Below, piece after piece: positions 12,724 through 21,917 of a stretch of DNA of 25,069 nt. Source of the stretch: a virus; IMG/VR virus record IMGVR_UViG_3300037606_000183, positions 1-25,069 of that record. One strand, 5' to 3'. The position numbers were made by a program, and so were the translations under genes. How positions within the stretch are numbered: position 1 is the first letter of the stretch; the number at the start of each line of letters is the position of its first letter. Below the pieces are notes generated by a model. The model was not told where the DNA came from. It saw nothing but the letters and a program-made list of their open reading frames with translations, and did no database searches.

Positions 12724-13638
12724 TTATGCTGGGCTGTATAAAACAACTTCTCCACCAAATCCGTAATTTGTATCAGCTGCAAAAACAACTTTTACTCTTA
12801 CGTTGTCAGACAAATCTGTTTCAGACATATCCAAGATTCTAACCTCGTTGAAGTCAGCTACTAAAGCAGTTCCCATATAAAAGTTTGACTTTCTGTATGC
12901 TACAGCAGTTCTTGCTGGCAAGTTAGGAACAACATCCAAAGCAACACCGTTAAAGAAAAGAGCAGCGTTATCTTGGTTGTTAAATTGGTTTTGGAAACCT
13001 AAAGCTGCTTGACTAGCGATGTAAGCTCTGTACATATCACTTGAAACAACCAATACTAAATCATCCTTTGTAAAAATTTCATCAGGAATAACTGTGAAAA
13101 CTTTTGTCATTTCAGCAACAATGTTAGCTGCTGTAATTGTAGAACTTGCTACCACATCAATAACTGTTACGTCTGCCTTTAAAGTTGGAATCAAACCTCT
13201 GAATTGACCGTCAGTAGCTGCTACACCATTCCAGATTGAAGCATCAATAGAAGATGACAATTGGTCCAAGATACGAGCTATGATAGCTTCTCTTTCGTCA
13301 GCTGGCAATGAATCATTGTGAGCAGAAAAACCCATTGTTTCTGAATCCCAAAGGTTTCTAAAATCTTCCTTGCAAAATTCTTGGTTGATTTTTAATTTCT
13401 TTGGCTCTAATACTTTTTCGTCTAAAACGATAGAACCTGTTGGGTTGAATGAACAAGAATAGTTTTGTAAACCATTTTCTCCGTCAATTCGTCTTATGTA
13501 ACCTTTACCGTGAGCGATGTTAGGAATTACGGTAATTAATCCTTTTTCAATTGTGTTTGCATCTTTGAAAGACTCCATAATGTAAGGAGTTGCTGCTTTA
13601 CCTGTGAAATTTGAGGTAATACTTTTAGTTGTAGGCAT
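12724..13638 (-). CDS. Major capsid protein (HK97-fold)
   Basis: A 304-aa protein with an N-terminal arm (MPTTKSITSNFTGKAATPY) and an E-loop-like stretch. The P-domain long helix DEREAIIARILDQLSSSIDASIWNG follows, then GLIPTL, a long A-domain part with VLVVSSDMYRAYIASQA and a C-terminal FAADTNYGFGGEVVLYSPA strand. The helix plus VLVVSSDMYRAY and the final GFG..VVLY strand fit HK97-type capsid proteins of Bacteroidota phages. It lies directly after the protease-scaffold gene, as is usual. Confidence 0.85.
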   Translation of the reverse strand: MPTTKSITSNFTGKAATPYIMESFKDANTIEKGLITVIPNIAHGKGYIRRIDGENGLQNYSCSFNPTGSIVLDEKVLEPKKLKINQEFCKEDFRNLWDSETMGFSAHNDSLPADEREAIIARILDQLSSSIDASIWNGVAATDGQFRGLIPTLKADVTVIDVVASSTITAANIVAEMTKVFTVIPDEIFTKDDLVLVVSSDMYRAYIASQAALGFQNQFNNQDNAALFFNGVALDVVPNLPARTAVAYRKSNFYMGTALVADFNEVRILDMSETDLSDNVRVKVVFAADTNYGFGGEVVLYSPA

Positions 13639-13686
13639 CTTGTTTTTTGTTTTATTTTTATTATTATTATTTTATTCTATATTTAA

Positions 13687-14289
13687 TTATCGTCCGAACA
13701 ATTTAGCTCGTCTTTCTGCTTTAGTCATTTTAACATTTGAATCTTTTGCTAATGCGATTGCACTTATTTTTTTGATTCTTGGTTGTGATTTCAATTCAAC
13801 TACTTGTGCTTGAACTTCTTCTGTATCTGCTTGTAATCCTTCAATGATAGCTTGTAATTCAGCAATCTTATCTTTCAATGCTTGTACGTCTTCTTCTTCT
13901 TCAACACCTTCAACTACAGCACCTGCCTCTTCAGCAGCAACTTCAACCACATCAACAATAGCGTCAACGTCTTCATTTAATTTTAATTCTTTTCTGATTT
14001 TTGCAAATTCAATTTTAACTAATTTAGCTAATTCAACCGCTACTGTTTCAGTTTCTGTCGGTACCTCTGTAACTTCACCAAGCAATCCAGCTTCGTCAGT
14101 TGTGTACACCATTCCTTCGTATTCCCAACTCGCACTCATCAACGGCATTTGAACACCATCAACCTCACTCAAAACTAAGAATCCAGCTTCAAAAGCTTCT
14201 GCATAAAGTGAACCCATTCCTTCCACTTCAATTTCCAAATACTCTACAGCCAATTCGACTTTTTTTGCCTTAAACATATCTTTAAACAT
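13687..14289 (-). CDS. Possible nested scaffold protein from an internal start (200 aa)
   Basis: In frame with the protease gene, ATG at 14289 (codon 197) follows AAAAAAAGGAAAT, one of the few purine-rich, Shine-Dalgarno-like leaders in the window. The DNA just before it (about 14290-14335) looks like an intergenic leader that happens to have no stop. The product begins MFKDMFKAKKVELA and covers the whole scaffold part. Internal starts that give a separate scaffold are known in other phages (lambda C/Nu3). This is a prediction. Confidence 0.5.
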   Translation of the reverse strand: MFKDMFKAKKVELAVEYLEIEVEGMGSLYAEAFEAGFLVLSEVDGVQMPLMSASWEYEGMVYTTDEAGLLGEVTEVPTETETVAVELAKLVKIEFAKIRKELKLNEDVDAIVDVVEVAAEEAGAVVEGVEEEEDVQALKDKIAELQAIIEGLQADTEEVQAQVVELKSQPRIKKISAIALAKDSNVKMTKAERRAKLFGR

Positions 14290-14877
14290 ATTTCCTTTTT
14301 TTAATTTATTTTTATTATTTATTTTCAATTCTACACTTCTCATTACCTTAGACATTCCAAATAAACCATCAATTGAAAAACCTGTAACTTTACCTGTCTT
14401 TATGTATTTATTCCAGAGCTCATCTGAATCTACTTTCATCGTTACCATTAAAGTTCCAACTGGTACATCAAATCCATAAAGCTTGCTCTTATCCATTTCA
14501 ACAGATTCTACTATCCAAGTTTCAACTACTGAAACACCTTCAACAAACTGACCTTTATGTTCTATTTTTGAATTGGTGTGGAAACCGTTTTTCATAAATT
14601 CTTGACTAGCCAATCTAATGACTTCTTCGCTGAATTGAATGGTTGCTCCATCTTTACCCCAATCTCTATAAATCTTTTGGTTTGGAATTAATACAGGAGA
14701 AATTAATAATCTCTTTTCTTCTGATTGTAGCTTTAATTCTACTTTTTTATCCTCCGATAATGCAATAAATTTAAAACCGTTTGCTGAACTTTCAACTAAA
14801 CTAATTCCAAACATACCTTCAAATGATTCTTCATCTACTATGTTTGAGGGGTCAAATGTTATTTTATAATCTTCCAT
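13687..14877 (-). CDS. Prohead protease (XkdF-like) fused in frame to scaffold protein
   Basis: The 396-aa product is in two parts. Residues about 55-185 look like the XkdF-like putative protease domain: SKIEHKG with H107, then VVETWIVESVEMDKSKLYGF, GTLMVTMKVDSDELWNKYIKTGKVTGFSIDGLF. S125 and H107 are candidate catalytic residues. Residues 197-396 are a scaffold-like region with acidic and coiled-coil sequence (LKDKIAELQAIIEGLQADTEEVQAQ) and a basic tail (KAERRAKLFGR). Between them lies a Lys/Asn linker (KINNKNKLKKGN). A nested start is annotated separately. It is the first gene after late-type motif copy B. Confidence 0.75.
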   Translation of the reverse strand: MEDYKITFDPSNIVDEESFEGMFGISLVESSANGFKFIALSEDKKVELKLQSEEKRLLISPVLIPNQKIYRDWGKDGATIQFSEEVIRLASQEFMKNGFHTNSKIEHKGQFVEGVSVVETWIVESVEMDKSKLYGFDVPVGTLMVTMKVDSDELWNKYIKTGKVTGFSIDGLFGMSKVMRSVELKINNKNKLKKGNMFKDMFKAKKVELAVEYLEIEVEGMGSLYAEAFEAGFLVLSEVDGVQMPLMSASWEYEGMVYTTDEAGLLGEVTEVPTETETVAVELAKLVKIEFAKIRKELKLNEDVDAIVDVVEVAAEEAGAVVEGVEEEEDVQALKDKIAELQAIIEGLQADTEEVQAQVVELKSQPRIKKISAIALAKDSNVKMTKAERRAKLFGR

Positions 14878-14892
14878 ATTTTTATTATGTGT

Positions 14893-14921
14893 TTAATACT
14901 TTTAATTTTTTAAAATGTAAC
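14893..14921 (-). promoter_or_regulatory. Late-type motif copy B (GTTACA-N15-AGTATTAA)
   Basis: On the minus strand GTTACA (14916-14921) and AGTATTAA (14893-14900) have exactly 15 nt between them. It lies 15 nt before the ATG of the protease-scaffold gene and next to a 12-bp hairpin at 14925-14959. It probably drives the capsid unit. Confidence 0.65.
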
Positions 14922-14924
14922 GTT

Positions 14925-14959
14925 TTACAAGGGCTTTGACTTGTTTTAAGCCCTTGTAA
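14925..14959. terminator. 12-bp perfect hairpin after the tape measure gene
   Basis: TTACAAGGGCTT (14925-14936) pairs perfectly with AAGCCCTTGTAA (14948-14959) over an 11-nt loop. On the minus strand no T-run follows, so it is either a weak terminator or an RNA-processing stem; on the plus strand it is followed by a T-rich stretch. It ends 3 nt from motif copy B. Confidence 0.6.
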
Positions 14960-14997
14960 GACATTATCTTTTTCTTTTGATAACCTATACTATTTTA

Positions 14998-16854
14998 TTA
15001 AATAAATGTGGCATTTTTAGCCTTATCTCTATCAAGACCTTGTTGTGTTGACATTTGAGTTGAAACAACTTGAGCTACAATTGGTTTAGCATTTTGACCT
15101 GCAACTGTTTCAGCTAACTGATTTGTGCCTGATGTGCCTACTACATTGAATGAGGGTGCAGAAGAACCACCACCACCACTTGCTCCACCACCGCCACCAG
15201 AAGCACCAGACGCTCCACCTTTAAACTTTGTTTTGGCAATTGCAGCAACTTTAATAGCTGAGAATACACCAGCACTTGCGGCTTGAACAATTGGATAAGC
15301 AGGAAACAAAGCAGTTATTGGGGACTTCTGTGCTGTTGTATAAGCGTTTTGAGTACCCTCTATTCCAGCCATTGTTGCTTGAGCAAGCTTTAGACCTTTA
15401 TCAATATCAAATGCTTTCTTAGCGTCTTTTTCAGAACTACCTAAAAATAAAGAAGCTATGTCACCTATTGCTTGAGCTGCATTAGAAGCTAATTGAATTT
15501 TAGCAGTATTTACGTCTTGGTCTAATTGTTTTTCCTCTTCTGCTGTTTTTTGATTTAGTTGACTTTGTCTTATTCTAAATTCTTCGTCTTTACTGTTCTT
15601 TAAAATAATTTTAGTTGATTCTTGGATATCGAGTGCTTCAATTTCAGCTAGGTCTCTTTCTTTTTGACGGTCTAGTTTAGCTTGCTCACTAACATCTTCT
15701 AAATCTTGGATTGTTTCAATGGCAGACTTTCTTAACTCAACTCTTTTGTTTTCATTTTCAACCTCTTTATCAGCTACTGTTTGATTTAATGCGTCTTGTT
15801 TTATTTTAAATTGGGAATCTAATAATTCTAAGGCTGCATTTCTTCTAGTACCAGCTTCTATTGTTAAATTGATAGATTCTATTTGTCTTTCTTTTTCTAA
15901 ATCTAATTTCTTTTGCTCAGTATTTGCTTGAAGGTTTTCTAATTCATCAGCTAACTTAGTTTCAAGGGCTACTCTTTCAGCTTCTAATTTAGCTCTTTCA
16001 GCAGCTATCTTTTCATTATTACTTTTTCTTTTATCAGCGGCTATTTTATTTGCTGCATCTACTTTATCCTGTTCTTTTTTTCTACCCTCATCTCTTTGAT
16101 TTTGTTCATCAGCATTAATTTTAAGAATTTCTCTTGATAGTCTTTTAGCTAAAGCTTCTTGATTAGAGCCCTCTTCTTTTAATGCCTCGCTGTAAGCATT
16201 TTCAGCATCTATACGAGCCTTTTGGAATTCATTTAACGTATCACCTTGCTCGGCTAAAAACTTCTTGTTTCTGGCTAATGATTCATCTGCTGTTTTGTTT
16301 AACTTTTCAACTGCTCTTTCAGCTGCTGAGGTTGCCCCAACAAAGTCAGTAACAGAATCTACTATTCCACCAATCAATGAACTAATACCTTTTAAACCAG
16401 GAAAAAGATTTAAAACAACTTCTTTTACTTTATCAAAATTTGCAATAAGCAAACCAAGTCCTATAACCAATAAACCAATACCTGTTGATGCAAGTGCTAT
16501 TCTAAACAGTTTCATTGCACCTGTTGAAGTTCCAACTACAAAAGTATAACCAGCTTGAGCTATACTAGCAATCTTATTTCCCGCAGCGGCTAAGGATGTA
16601 TTTTTAGTAAGTAATTGAGTTGCTTCAATGGTATCTTTAACTGTTGATGCTAAACCCCCTGTAACAGCGTTTAAAAGGGCTACAGCTCCACCGTTATCAG
16701 TTATGGCTTGACTGTTTTGATTAGTTGAAGCCGTTGCTGTATTGGTAGCAGTTGAAACATTATTTAAAGCTTGCTCAGTACCTCTTAATTCGTTGCTAAC
16801 TTCATTTGAGTTAGTCTGTAAATTAATTATTCCCGTTATTTTAGTATCTGCCAT
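14998..16854 (-). CDS. Tape measure protein
   Basis: The 618-aa protein has a Ser/Thr/Asn-rich N-terminus and a hydrophobic section (about residues 90-170) with FRIALASTGIGLLVIGLGLLIANF. A very long charged, Lys/Glu/Ala/Gln-rich coiled coil from about 185 to 470 follows (KIAAERAKLEAERVALETKL and similar). A second hydrophobic patch and a Gly-rich segment (GGASGASGGGGGASGGGG) lie near the end. This is the standard plan of tape measure proteins, which set tail length. At about 0.15 nm per residue the tail would be about 90 nm. Its start overlaps the stop of a 50-aa ORF (TAATG). Confidence 0.85.
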   Translation of the reverse strand: MADTKITGIINLQTNSNEVSNELRGTEQALNNVSTATNTATASTNQNSQAITDNGGAVALLNAVTGGLASTVKDTIEATQLLTKNTSLAAAGNKIASIAQAGYTFVVGTSTGAMKLFRIALASTGIGLLVIGLGLLIANFDKVKEVVLNLFPGLKGISSLIGGIVDSVTDFVGATSAAERAVEKLNKTADESLARNKKFLAEQGDTLNEFQKARIDAENAYSEALKEEGSNQEALAKRLSREILKINADEQNQRDEGRKKEQDKVDAANKIAADKRKSNNEKIAAERAKLEAERVALETKLADELENLQANTEQKKLDLEKERQIESINLTIEAGTRRNAALELLDSQFKIKQDALNQTVADKEVENENKRVELRKSAIETIQDLEDVSEQAKLDRQKERDLAEIEALDIQESTKIILKNSKDEEFRIRQSQLNQKTAEEEKQLDQDVNTAKIQLASNAAQAIGDIASLFLGSSEKDAKKAFDIDKGLKLAQATMAGIEGTQNAYTTAQKSPITALFPAYPIVQAASAGVFSAIKVAAIAKTKFKGGASGASGGGGGASGGGGSSAPSFNVVGTSGTNQLAETVAGQNAKPIVAQVVSTQMSTQQGLDRDKAKNATFI

Positions 16855-17006
16855 TATTTTTGTTTGTATTTAAATTCTCTTTTTATTTGCTCTAAACTTT
16901 CTTTTACCGTTTTTGGTATTTTAAATTTACCCTTTGCTATTTCAATTTCAATTGATTTATTGTATAATTTATTTTCTTTTAATAATTTTATTATATTTAA
17001 TATCAT
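16854..17006 (-). CDS. Small hypothetical protein upstream of tape measure (50 aa)
   Basis: ATG at 17006 begins MILNIIKLLKENKLYNKS and ends FKYKQK. The TAA stop overlaps the tape measure ATG by one base (TAATG), indicating translational coupling. It is basic and helical with an Ile/Leu-rich start. It fills an otherwise unexplained gap of about 260 bp together with a non-coding part (17007-17116) in which nothing clear is seen apart from AT-rich sequence. Function unknown. Confidence 0.6.
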   Translation of the reverse strand: MILNIIKLLKENKLYNKSIEIEIAKGKFKIPKTVKESLEQIKREFKYKQK

Positions 17007-17116
17007 ATTTATTATATTTATTAATGTTATCTATTCTTTATGTTATAATGAAAAACCTTTGTCAATCCTTACTATCATTGAAGAGTTCAGAATTGACATT
17101 AATTTTTTGCGAGAAT

Positions 17117-19954
17117 TTATTGTAAACTATTTTGAGTAATATTAACAACTCTTTGTTGATTACCAACAGTAAATAGTAAATCCATAGTTCTAAATTGACC
17201 ACTTGTGTTTGGGTTTAAAACAAATGTGCATTCCTCTTCGCCCTCACCACTTTCATTCACAATATTAAGCCAAAATAAACCGTAACCTCCACTTTGAACT
17301 TTTTCAACAGTCCAAGGTAATTTATATAATAAATCAACTCCATACCAATGTGCTCCAGCATTTATATTTAATTCATTTGTTGAAATTAGTAATGTATTGT
17401 TATTTATTGGTTGATTAAAACTACTGTTTGTCCAAGCGTATAAATCGTTAAAAAAAGTAAAATCGGTTTCACCAGAGGTAAGGTCAACAGTAAAATCATT
17501 AATTCTATATCTGTTACTTCCAATTATAAGACTGTCATTCAATTCTAATGTATCAACTAATCTTGCAGGTAATGCTGCTTTATATCCTATCTTTCTTTGT
17601 TTCTTTGAATAGATAGAACTAATCCAATCGCTCCAGAAGTTTTTAAATAAAGACTTGTCTGAGACTTGTAAATGCCAAGGGTCGATTTCAGTTCCCCAAT
17701 TTAATGTTTGCGTTACTTGGGTTAATAATTCATCATTTGTGTTGCCAATTAAGGGGTGATGGTTTACTTGTACTGTTTGATTACCAAATTTAAAAAAGAA
17801 AAAATCTAATGAAGAACCTATTACACCGTTAGAATAAAATAAAATTGGTTTTGAATCGTTTTCGCTAAAAGAAATTAAATCATCACTTGAAACGGATTGA
17901 CCAATTGAAATAGATTTTACATCGCCATTATCTAAATCAACCATTCTTTCAAATAGCATATTTTCAAATGGTAATTTAACAGATAAAACATCCTTGTTTT
18001 TAATCTGAGGAAAGCTAGAAGATAAATCACCGTACCCAATTAAATCATTAAATGGGTCGTTTAGTTTTCTAAATGTTTTACCGAGTAAATTATCTGTTTT
18101 TTCATATAAGTATTCAATTTTAGAATAGATTTTTGGTCTATCAATAGTTACCTCATCTTGTTTAATATAATCAGTAATATCAATTACATTACCTTTAGAA
18201 TAATAGTTGTTAAGTGAATCTAAATAAAAAAAATTGTCACCTAGTCTTTCTTGTGGTCGAATTACTAATTTAAACATTTTCATTATTCCACTAACAAAAT
18301 CAATAACTTTCATTTGAGGCAGATTTTTTTCTACTTTTAAAAAAACTGTGTTAGTGTTTGGATTGTTAATATATGTTAAATTTGTTAAAGTTTGACTTTT
18401 AATATATCTGCAATTAACATTAACACCATAGCTCATAGTTCTGTTCGATTGAATAAACATTTGTACAGTGTTGGTTGTTTGTATATTATTATTTAAAGTA
18501 ACTTGATTTGGAGCAACAGCTGCTTCAAAATTAATTTTAAAGGTTTTATTACCCAAGTTATTTTCAAACTTTTTAAGCACTAAACCATTTGCGTCTTTTA
18601 ATATTACGGTATAATTTATAGTTGCATCAGATACAGTTACGGCATATTCTAATTTTACAATATTAGAAACAAAAGCATTTGCTCTAAATTTATCTCTGAC
18701 AATATTAATTAAACTATTTAGCATACTTATGGTGTTTCCATCAACAGCAGCATTTACGTTGCCAGATAAAATAGTTAAAGATTCATCACCTATGACATTA
18801 TCTGTTCTTGCATTCATCCACATAAAAATAGATTGAAAATTAGATTTAAGAATAAAATCATTAGAGAAATTAATTCCATATTTTATTTCAATAGCTTCCA
18901 TTATTCTCGCTATTTTAATTGCCTGACGTAATTCGGTATCTAAAATTGCTCCTGTGCTTGATGATATATCTTTTGATGCTTCAGTTCCATTGTATTGCCA
19001 ATCTCTATCTGTATAAGCTATAAGCGGTGTAATTATATTATTACTTTTAAAAACTGGATTATTAAAAGTAGATAGTAAATTTGGTAAAGTGTATTCAAAA
19101 TCCATAAAAGATAAAGAGCTAAAAACTTTTTGACCAGCTTTATTATAATCTAACCTATTAATAGTATCATCACCGAATAAGTCCAACAATTGAATAACGT
19201 TAGAATAAAATGTAATCTTATAACTGTTAGGCATTTGCATAACTGTTTTAACCCCTTCAAGTTGCATTGTACCTCGTCTAATTGGAAATGATGAAACTTC
19301 TAGCATAGCTTCAACAACAGTGCTTGCATCAAATCCATTATCAATGTCAATGTCGTAGTAGTGTTTAAATATCTTATTATTGTTTTCGTTTGCTGGCACT
19401 GTAAATGAGTTAGTATAATCAGAAAACACATTTGATAGTTTTTCAATATCACCCAAGTTATTTTTTAATTCTATTTTTTCCTCATCAAATAAATCCAACA
19501 GAGCAAAATCATTAACTATTTTAACTATACCTTGTGTTTTAAAAATATTATTTAAAATTGTTATAAATCTTGGTGTTTTACCACTAACATTTCCTTTTGA
19601 TTGAGGTTGTGAACTTTCATTTGAATCAGTAAAATCTAAAATAGGTGAACCGTTTTTTGCAAAAATAGTAAATGATAAATCAGATAAATCATACTCAACA
19701 TCTAATTCTAAATTCTCTGAAAGTTTTTCGCCAATAAATTCAGTTGCCTCAGTTCTATCTGTTGGTAGCTTAGTTATTTGTGCAAAATCTATCCCATATT
19801 TATTTTTTGATTCTGTATTTGGAAAATTAGGGTAAATCGAAAATGAGAATTCAGCTAAGTCATTTAGATTAGCTGAAAGTATTAATCTTTTACCCTCAAT
19901 TAAAGTATCTTCAAGTACTTCTGTTTTTGTGCCGATGTATATTTTTACTTTCAT
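17117..19954 (-). CDS. Large tail protein with C-terminal BACON-like domain
   Basis: A 945-aa protein starting MKVKIYIGTKTEVLEDTLIE. The region after about residue 170 has YTNSFTVPANENNNKIFKHYYD, a motif shared by tail-tip proteins of Bacteroidota phages. Long beta-rich segments follow. The last 85 or so residues form a domain with LPWTVEKVQSGGYGLFWLNI, then NESGEGEEECTFVLNPNTSG and FRTMDLLFTVGNQQRVVNITQNS. The pattern W-x-V...W-L-x-I...S-G-x-G...N...R-x-x-x-L...V-x-I-T-Q is that of BACON domains, thought to bind carbohydrate or mucin. It follows the 487-aa gene with no gap (TAAATG). Probable baseplate or tail-tip component. Confidence 0.75.
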   Translation of the reverse strand: MKVKIYIGTKTEVLEDTLIEGKRLILSANLNDLAEFSFSIYPNFPNTESKNKYGIDFAQITKLPTDRTEATEFIGEKLSENLELDVEYDLSDLSFTIFAKNGSPILDFTDSNESSQPQSKGNVSGKTPRFITILNNIFKTQGIVKIVNDFALLDLFDEEKIELKNNLGDIEKLSNVFSDYTNSFTVPANENNNKIFKHYYDIDIDNGFDASTVVEAMLEVSSFPIRRGTMQLEGVKTVMQMPNSYKITFYSNVIQLLDLFGDDTINRLDYNKAGQKVFSSLSFMDFEYTLPNLLSTFNNPVFKSNNIITPLIAYTDRDWQYNGTEASKDISSSTGAILDTELRQAIKIARIMEAIEIKYGINFSNDFILKSNFQSIFMWMNARTDNVIGDESLTILSGNVNAAVDGNTISMLNSLINIVRDKFRANAFVSNIVKLEYAVTVSDATINYTVILKDANGLVLKKFENNLGNKTFKINFEAAVAPNQVTLNNNIQTTNTVQMFIQSNRTMSYGVNVNCRYIKSQTLTNLTYINNPNTNTVFLKVEKNLPQMKVIDFVSGIMKMFKLVIRPQERLGDNFFYLDSLNNYYSKGNVIDITDYIKQDEVTIDRPKIYSKIEYLYEKTDNLLGKTFRKLNDPFNDLIGYGDLSSSFPQIKNKDVLSVKLPFENMLFERMVDLDNGDVKSISIGQSVSSDDLISFSENDSKPILFYSNGVIGSSLDFFFFKFGNQTVQVNHHPLIGNTNDELLTQVTQTLNWGTEIDPWHLQVSDKSLFKNFWSDWISSIYSKKQRKIGYKAALPARLVDTLELNDSLIIGSNRYRINDFTVDLTSGETDFTFFNDLYAWTNSSFNQPINNNTLLISTNELNINAGAHWYGVDLLYKLPWTVEKVQSGGYGLFWLNIVNESGEGEEECTFVLNPNTSGQFRTMDLLFTVGNQQRVVNITQNSLQ

Positions 19955-21418
19955 TTATTGTATATTATTAATCTTATTGTGGCTCATTTTAATTACTAAA
20001 CTGTATTGAATAAGTTTATCGTTTAACTGTGTTTTATATTGCAAAGAATCGGTTACTTTTACTATTGGTATGATATTATCAAATTTGTCTATCAGCCAAA
20101 CAGATTCTGACAACATTGCCTCAGTCATTACCTCATTCATATACTCTGGTCTAAAATCTGTATTCAATGTCCACTCTTCTTCTCCACTTACATTATATTC
20201 TAAATTTGTGTGTTTAGAAATATCGAAAACACCGTTAGCATTAACAATACTTCGTAAAAAACTTTGACCTTTTGTTTTAAGTGTTTTAGTTAGTTTTTTA
20301 CTCATTGAGAGCGTTTCTAGTACGCCATATCTATTTTTAAATACTAAGTCATACACTTCATATTTGCATTCCTCTGTCACACTATATTCGTAATTAACTG
20401 TAATCGCTCTTGACCCACCATAAGAAAATCTGTAAACTATTATTGAATTTTCGTTAGTCGCTAAAGAAGTATCAATTAATAAAGATTGTACATATTTATC
20501 GTTTTCTAAATTATCATTATCAAATGCAGTAAAAACAACATTGACAGCAGCGGATGGATTACTTTTTAAAAACACTTGAACTGAAATTAAATTTTTAGTT
20601 TTAAAATATATACGGTCAACGCTACTTTTATCTATTTCTTTTTTTAAATTAGTTCTTAAAACAGCTCGTATATTTTGAGTTCCTAATACTTGATTGTAGC
20701 CATCCAAAACAAAAAAGAATCTGTTTTTTGTGGATTGAATATTAGAAGAAAAAACCAAAACATTTTCCTCATTTACATATAACCACTTACTTTCCTTTGG
20801 TGATAAAGGTTTAGCTATGTATTGTGTTCCATCTCTATATCCATTTATATCACTTCTAAGACCTTCTTTTGCTATGTCAGCTACATTCACCCAAACATTA
20901 GATTGTGAATCTGTTAGCTTCTTTTTAGATTTTAAATAAGATGGTAAAGTATTTTGGTATTCATTTGCGTCTCCTTCATACATTCTTAAATCAAAATTAG
21001 TACTTGAAAAAGTTGTACCAAATAAAGCCTCAGAAATAACTAATTTAGGACTTCTAACCAATGCCTCTTCTATATTATCTTTAGTTGCAATTTCATCAAA
21101 TATAAATTGAATATTGCCAGATGTTGTTCCATACACTAAATCAATATTTCCTTCTCTAGGAGTTATGTAAACAATAGAACCAGTTCGATTTACTATTATT
21201 AATTGGCTAAAATCTAGCTTTAAGGCTGTTTCAAAGTTTTGTGCTGATATTAGAGCAGTTGAACCAAGGGTTGTTTGACCCGTTTGATTTCTTGTTGTTT
21301 TAAAAACTTGCTGAATAGTTGTATATGTTGTACTATTTGGAGACCAAGCCACAGTTATTGTTTGGTCCAATGCTACGTTTGCAAAAAATTGAACTCCTAA
21401 TTTTGGAATGTATGCCAT
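19955..21418 (-). CDS. Tail / baseplate protein (487 aa)
   Basis: The protein begins MAYIPKLGVQFFANVALDQT and is beta-rich throughout. In the C-terminal third it has CKYEVYDLVFKNRYGVLETLS, then a stretch ending in MTEAMLSESVWLIDKFDNIIPIVKV and a last strand. This C-terminal arrangement (C-x-Y-x-x-x-x-L-V-F-x-N-R-x-G...L-x-S-E-x-V-W) occurs in Bacteroidota phage tail proteins next to the large tail-tip protein. It is probably a distal-tail or baseplate-hub component. It starts after ACAATAAA, 1 nt after the HK97-gp10-like gene. Confidence 0.6.
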   Translation of the reverse strand: MAYIPKLGVQFFANVALDQTITVAWSPNSTTYTTIQQVFKTTRNQTGQTTLGSTALISAQNFETALKLDFSQLIIVNRTGSIVYITPREGNIDLVYGTTSGNIQFIFDEIATKDNIEEALVRSPKLVISEALFGTTFSSTNFDLRMYEGDANEYQNTLPSYLKSKKKLTDSQSNVWVNVADIAKEGLRSDINGYRDGTQYIAKPLSPKESKWLYVNEENVLVFSSNIQSTKNRFFFVLDGYNQVLGTQNIRAVLRTNLKKEIDKSSVDRIYFKTKNLISVQVFLKSNPSAAVNVVFTAFDNDNLENDKYVQSLLIDTSLATNENSIIVYRFSYGGSRAITVNYEYSVTEECKYEVYDLVFKNRYGVLETLSMSKKLTKTLKTKGQSFLRSIVNANGVFDISKHTNLEYNVSGEEEWTLNTDFRPEYMNEVMTEAMLSESVWLIDKFDNIIPIVKVTDSLQYKTQLNDKLIQYSLVIKMSHNKINNIQ

Positions 21419-21419
21419 T

Positions 21420-21917
21420 TTATTGTTTTTTAAATATTGTGTTATTACCTTTTGTTACATTTTCGACAAAATCAGCTAATATTGCTTCAGGTAAATCTTG
21501 ACTTAATGCTTTTACCTCATCATTGAAAGGTGCTTGTATAAAGGGTTGAGGTCTTATTCCTTTTTTAAATATGCTTGATTGCAATGCGTATTCATTTATT
21601 CCTTTTGCTTTTGCAAATCCTATTAAAGATGATATTGGTGGCTTCTTATTTGTAAATCCAAACTTAGAACCTCTACTGTTTTCTTTACCGTTTACACCCT
21701 TATCTATAAAGAATGCATAGTCTGCACCATTAATTACTATATTGTCCCCTACAACTTCTCCTGTGAATGAATTAGCTAACTTACCAGAGTTATTTGGTGC
21801 TCTGTTTTGTAAATTATTTGCTAATTCATTTGCTGCTTGTTCTAATGTCTTCCTAGCTTTTAATCCTAGCATCCTGATATTGTGTTTGGTATTGATACTG
21901 TAATTGTTAAACCCCAT
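21420..21917 (-). CDS. HK97-gp10-like neck / tail completion protein
   Basis: The 165-aa product contains AANELANNLQNRAPNNSGKLANSFTG (the A...A-P-x-x-[ST]-G-x-L...S pattern) and YAFFIDKGVNGKENSRG (Y-A-x-x-[IV]-[DE]-x-G), the two hallmarks of the HK97 gp10 family, plus a C-terminal RPQPFIQAPFNDE helix. An alternative start is Met16 (21872), whose ATG overlaps the stop of the upstream gene (ATGCTAG) and would give 150 aa. The first 15 codons overlap the previous gene by 52 nt, so the shorter form is a serious alternative. Role: joining head and tail or completing the tail. Confidence 0.75.
   Translation of the reverse strand: MGFNNYSINTKHNIRMLGLKARKTLEQAANELANNLQNRAPNNSGKLANSFTGEVVGDNIVINGADYAFFIDKGVNGKENSRGSKFGFTNKKPPISSLIGFAKAKGINEYALQSSIFKKGIRPQPFIQAPFNDEVKALSQDLPEAILADFVENVTKGNNTIFKKQ

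Noticed and set aside
12597-12788. 63-aa minus-strand frame between capsid and tube genes
   Set aside because: It spans the hairpin and overlaps both genes; its sequence is just the translated hairpin and gene ends.
13844-14152. 102-aa Ser/Thr-rich plus-strand frame
   Set aside because: Antisense of the acidic and coiled-coil scaffold region; low complexity and no start context.
16864-17139. 91-aa hydrophobic plus-strand frame before the tape measure gene
   Set aside because: Antisense to a coupled 50-aa minus-strand ORF; the hydrophobic look comes from AT-rich codons.
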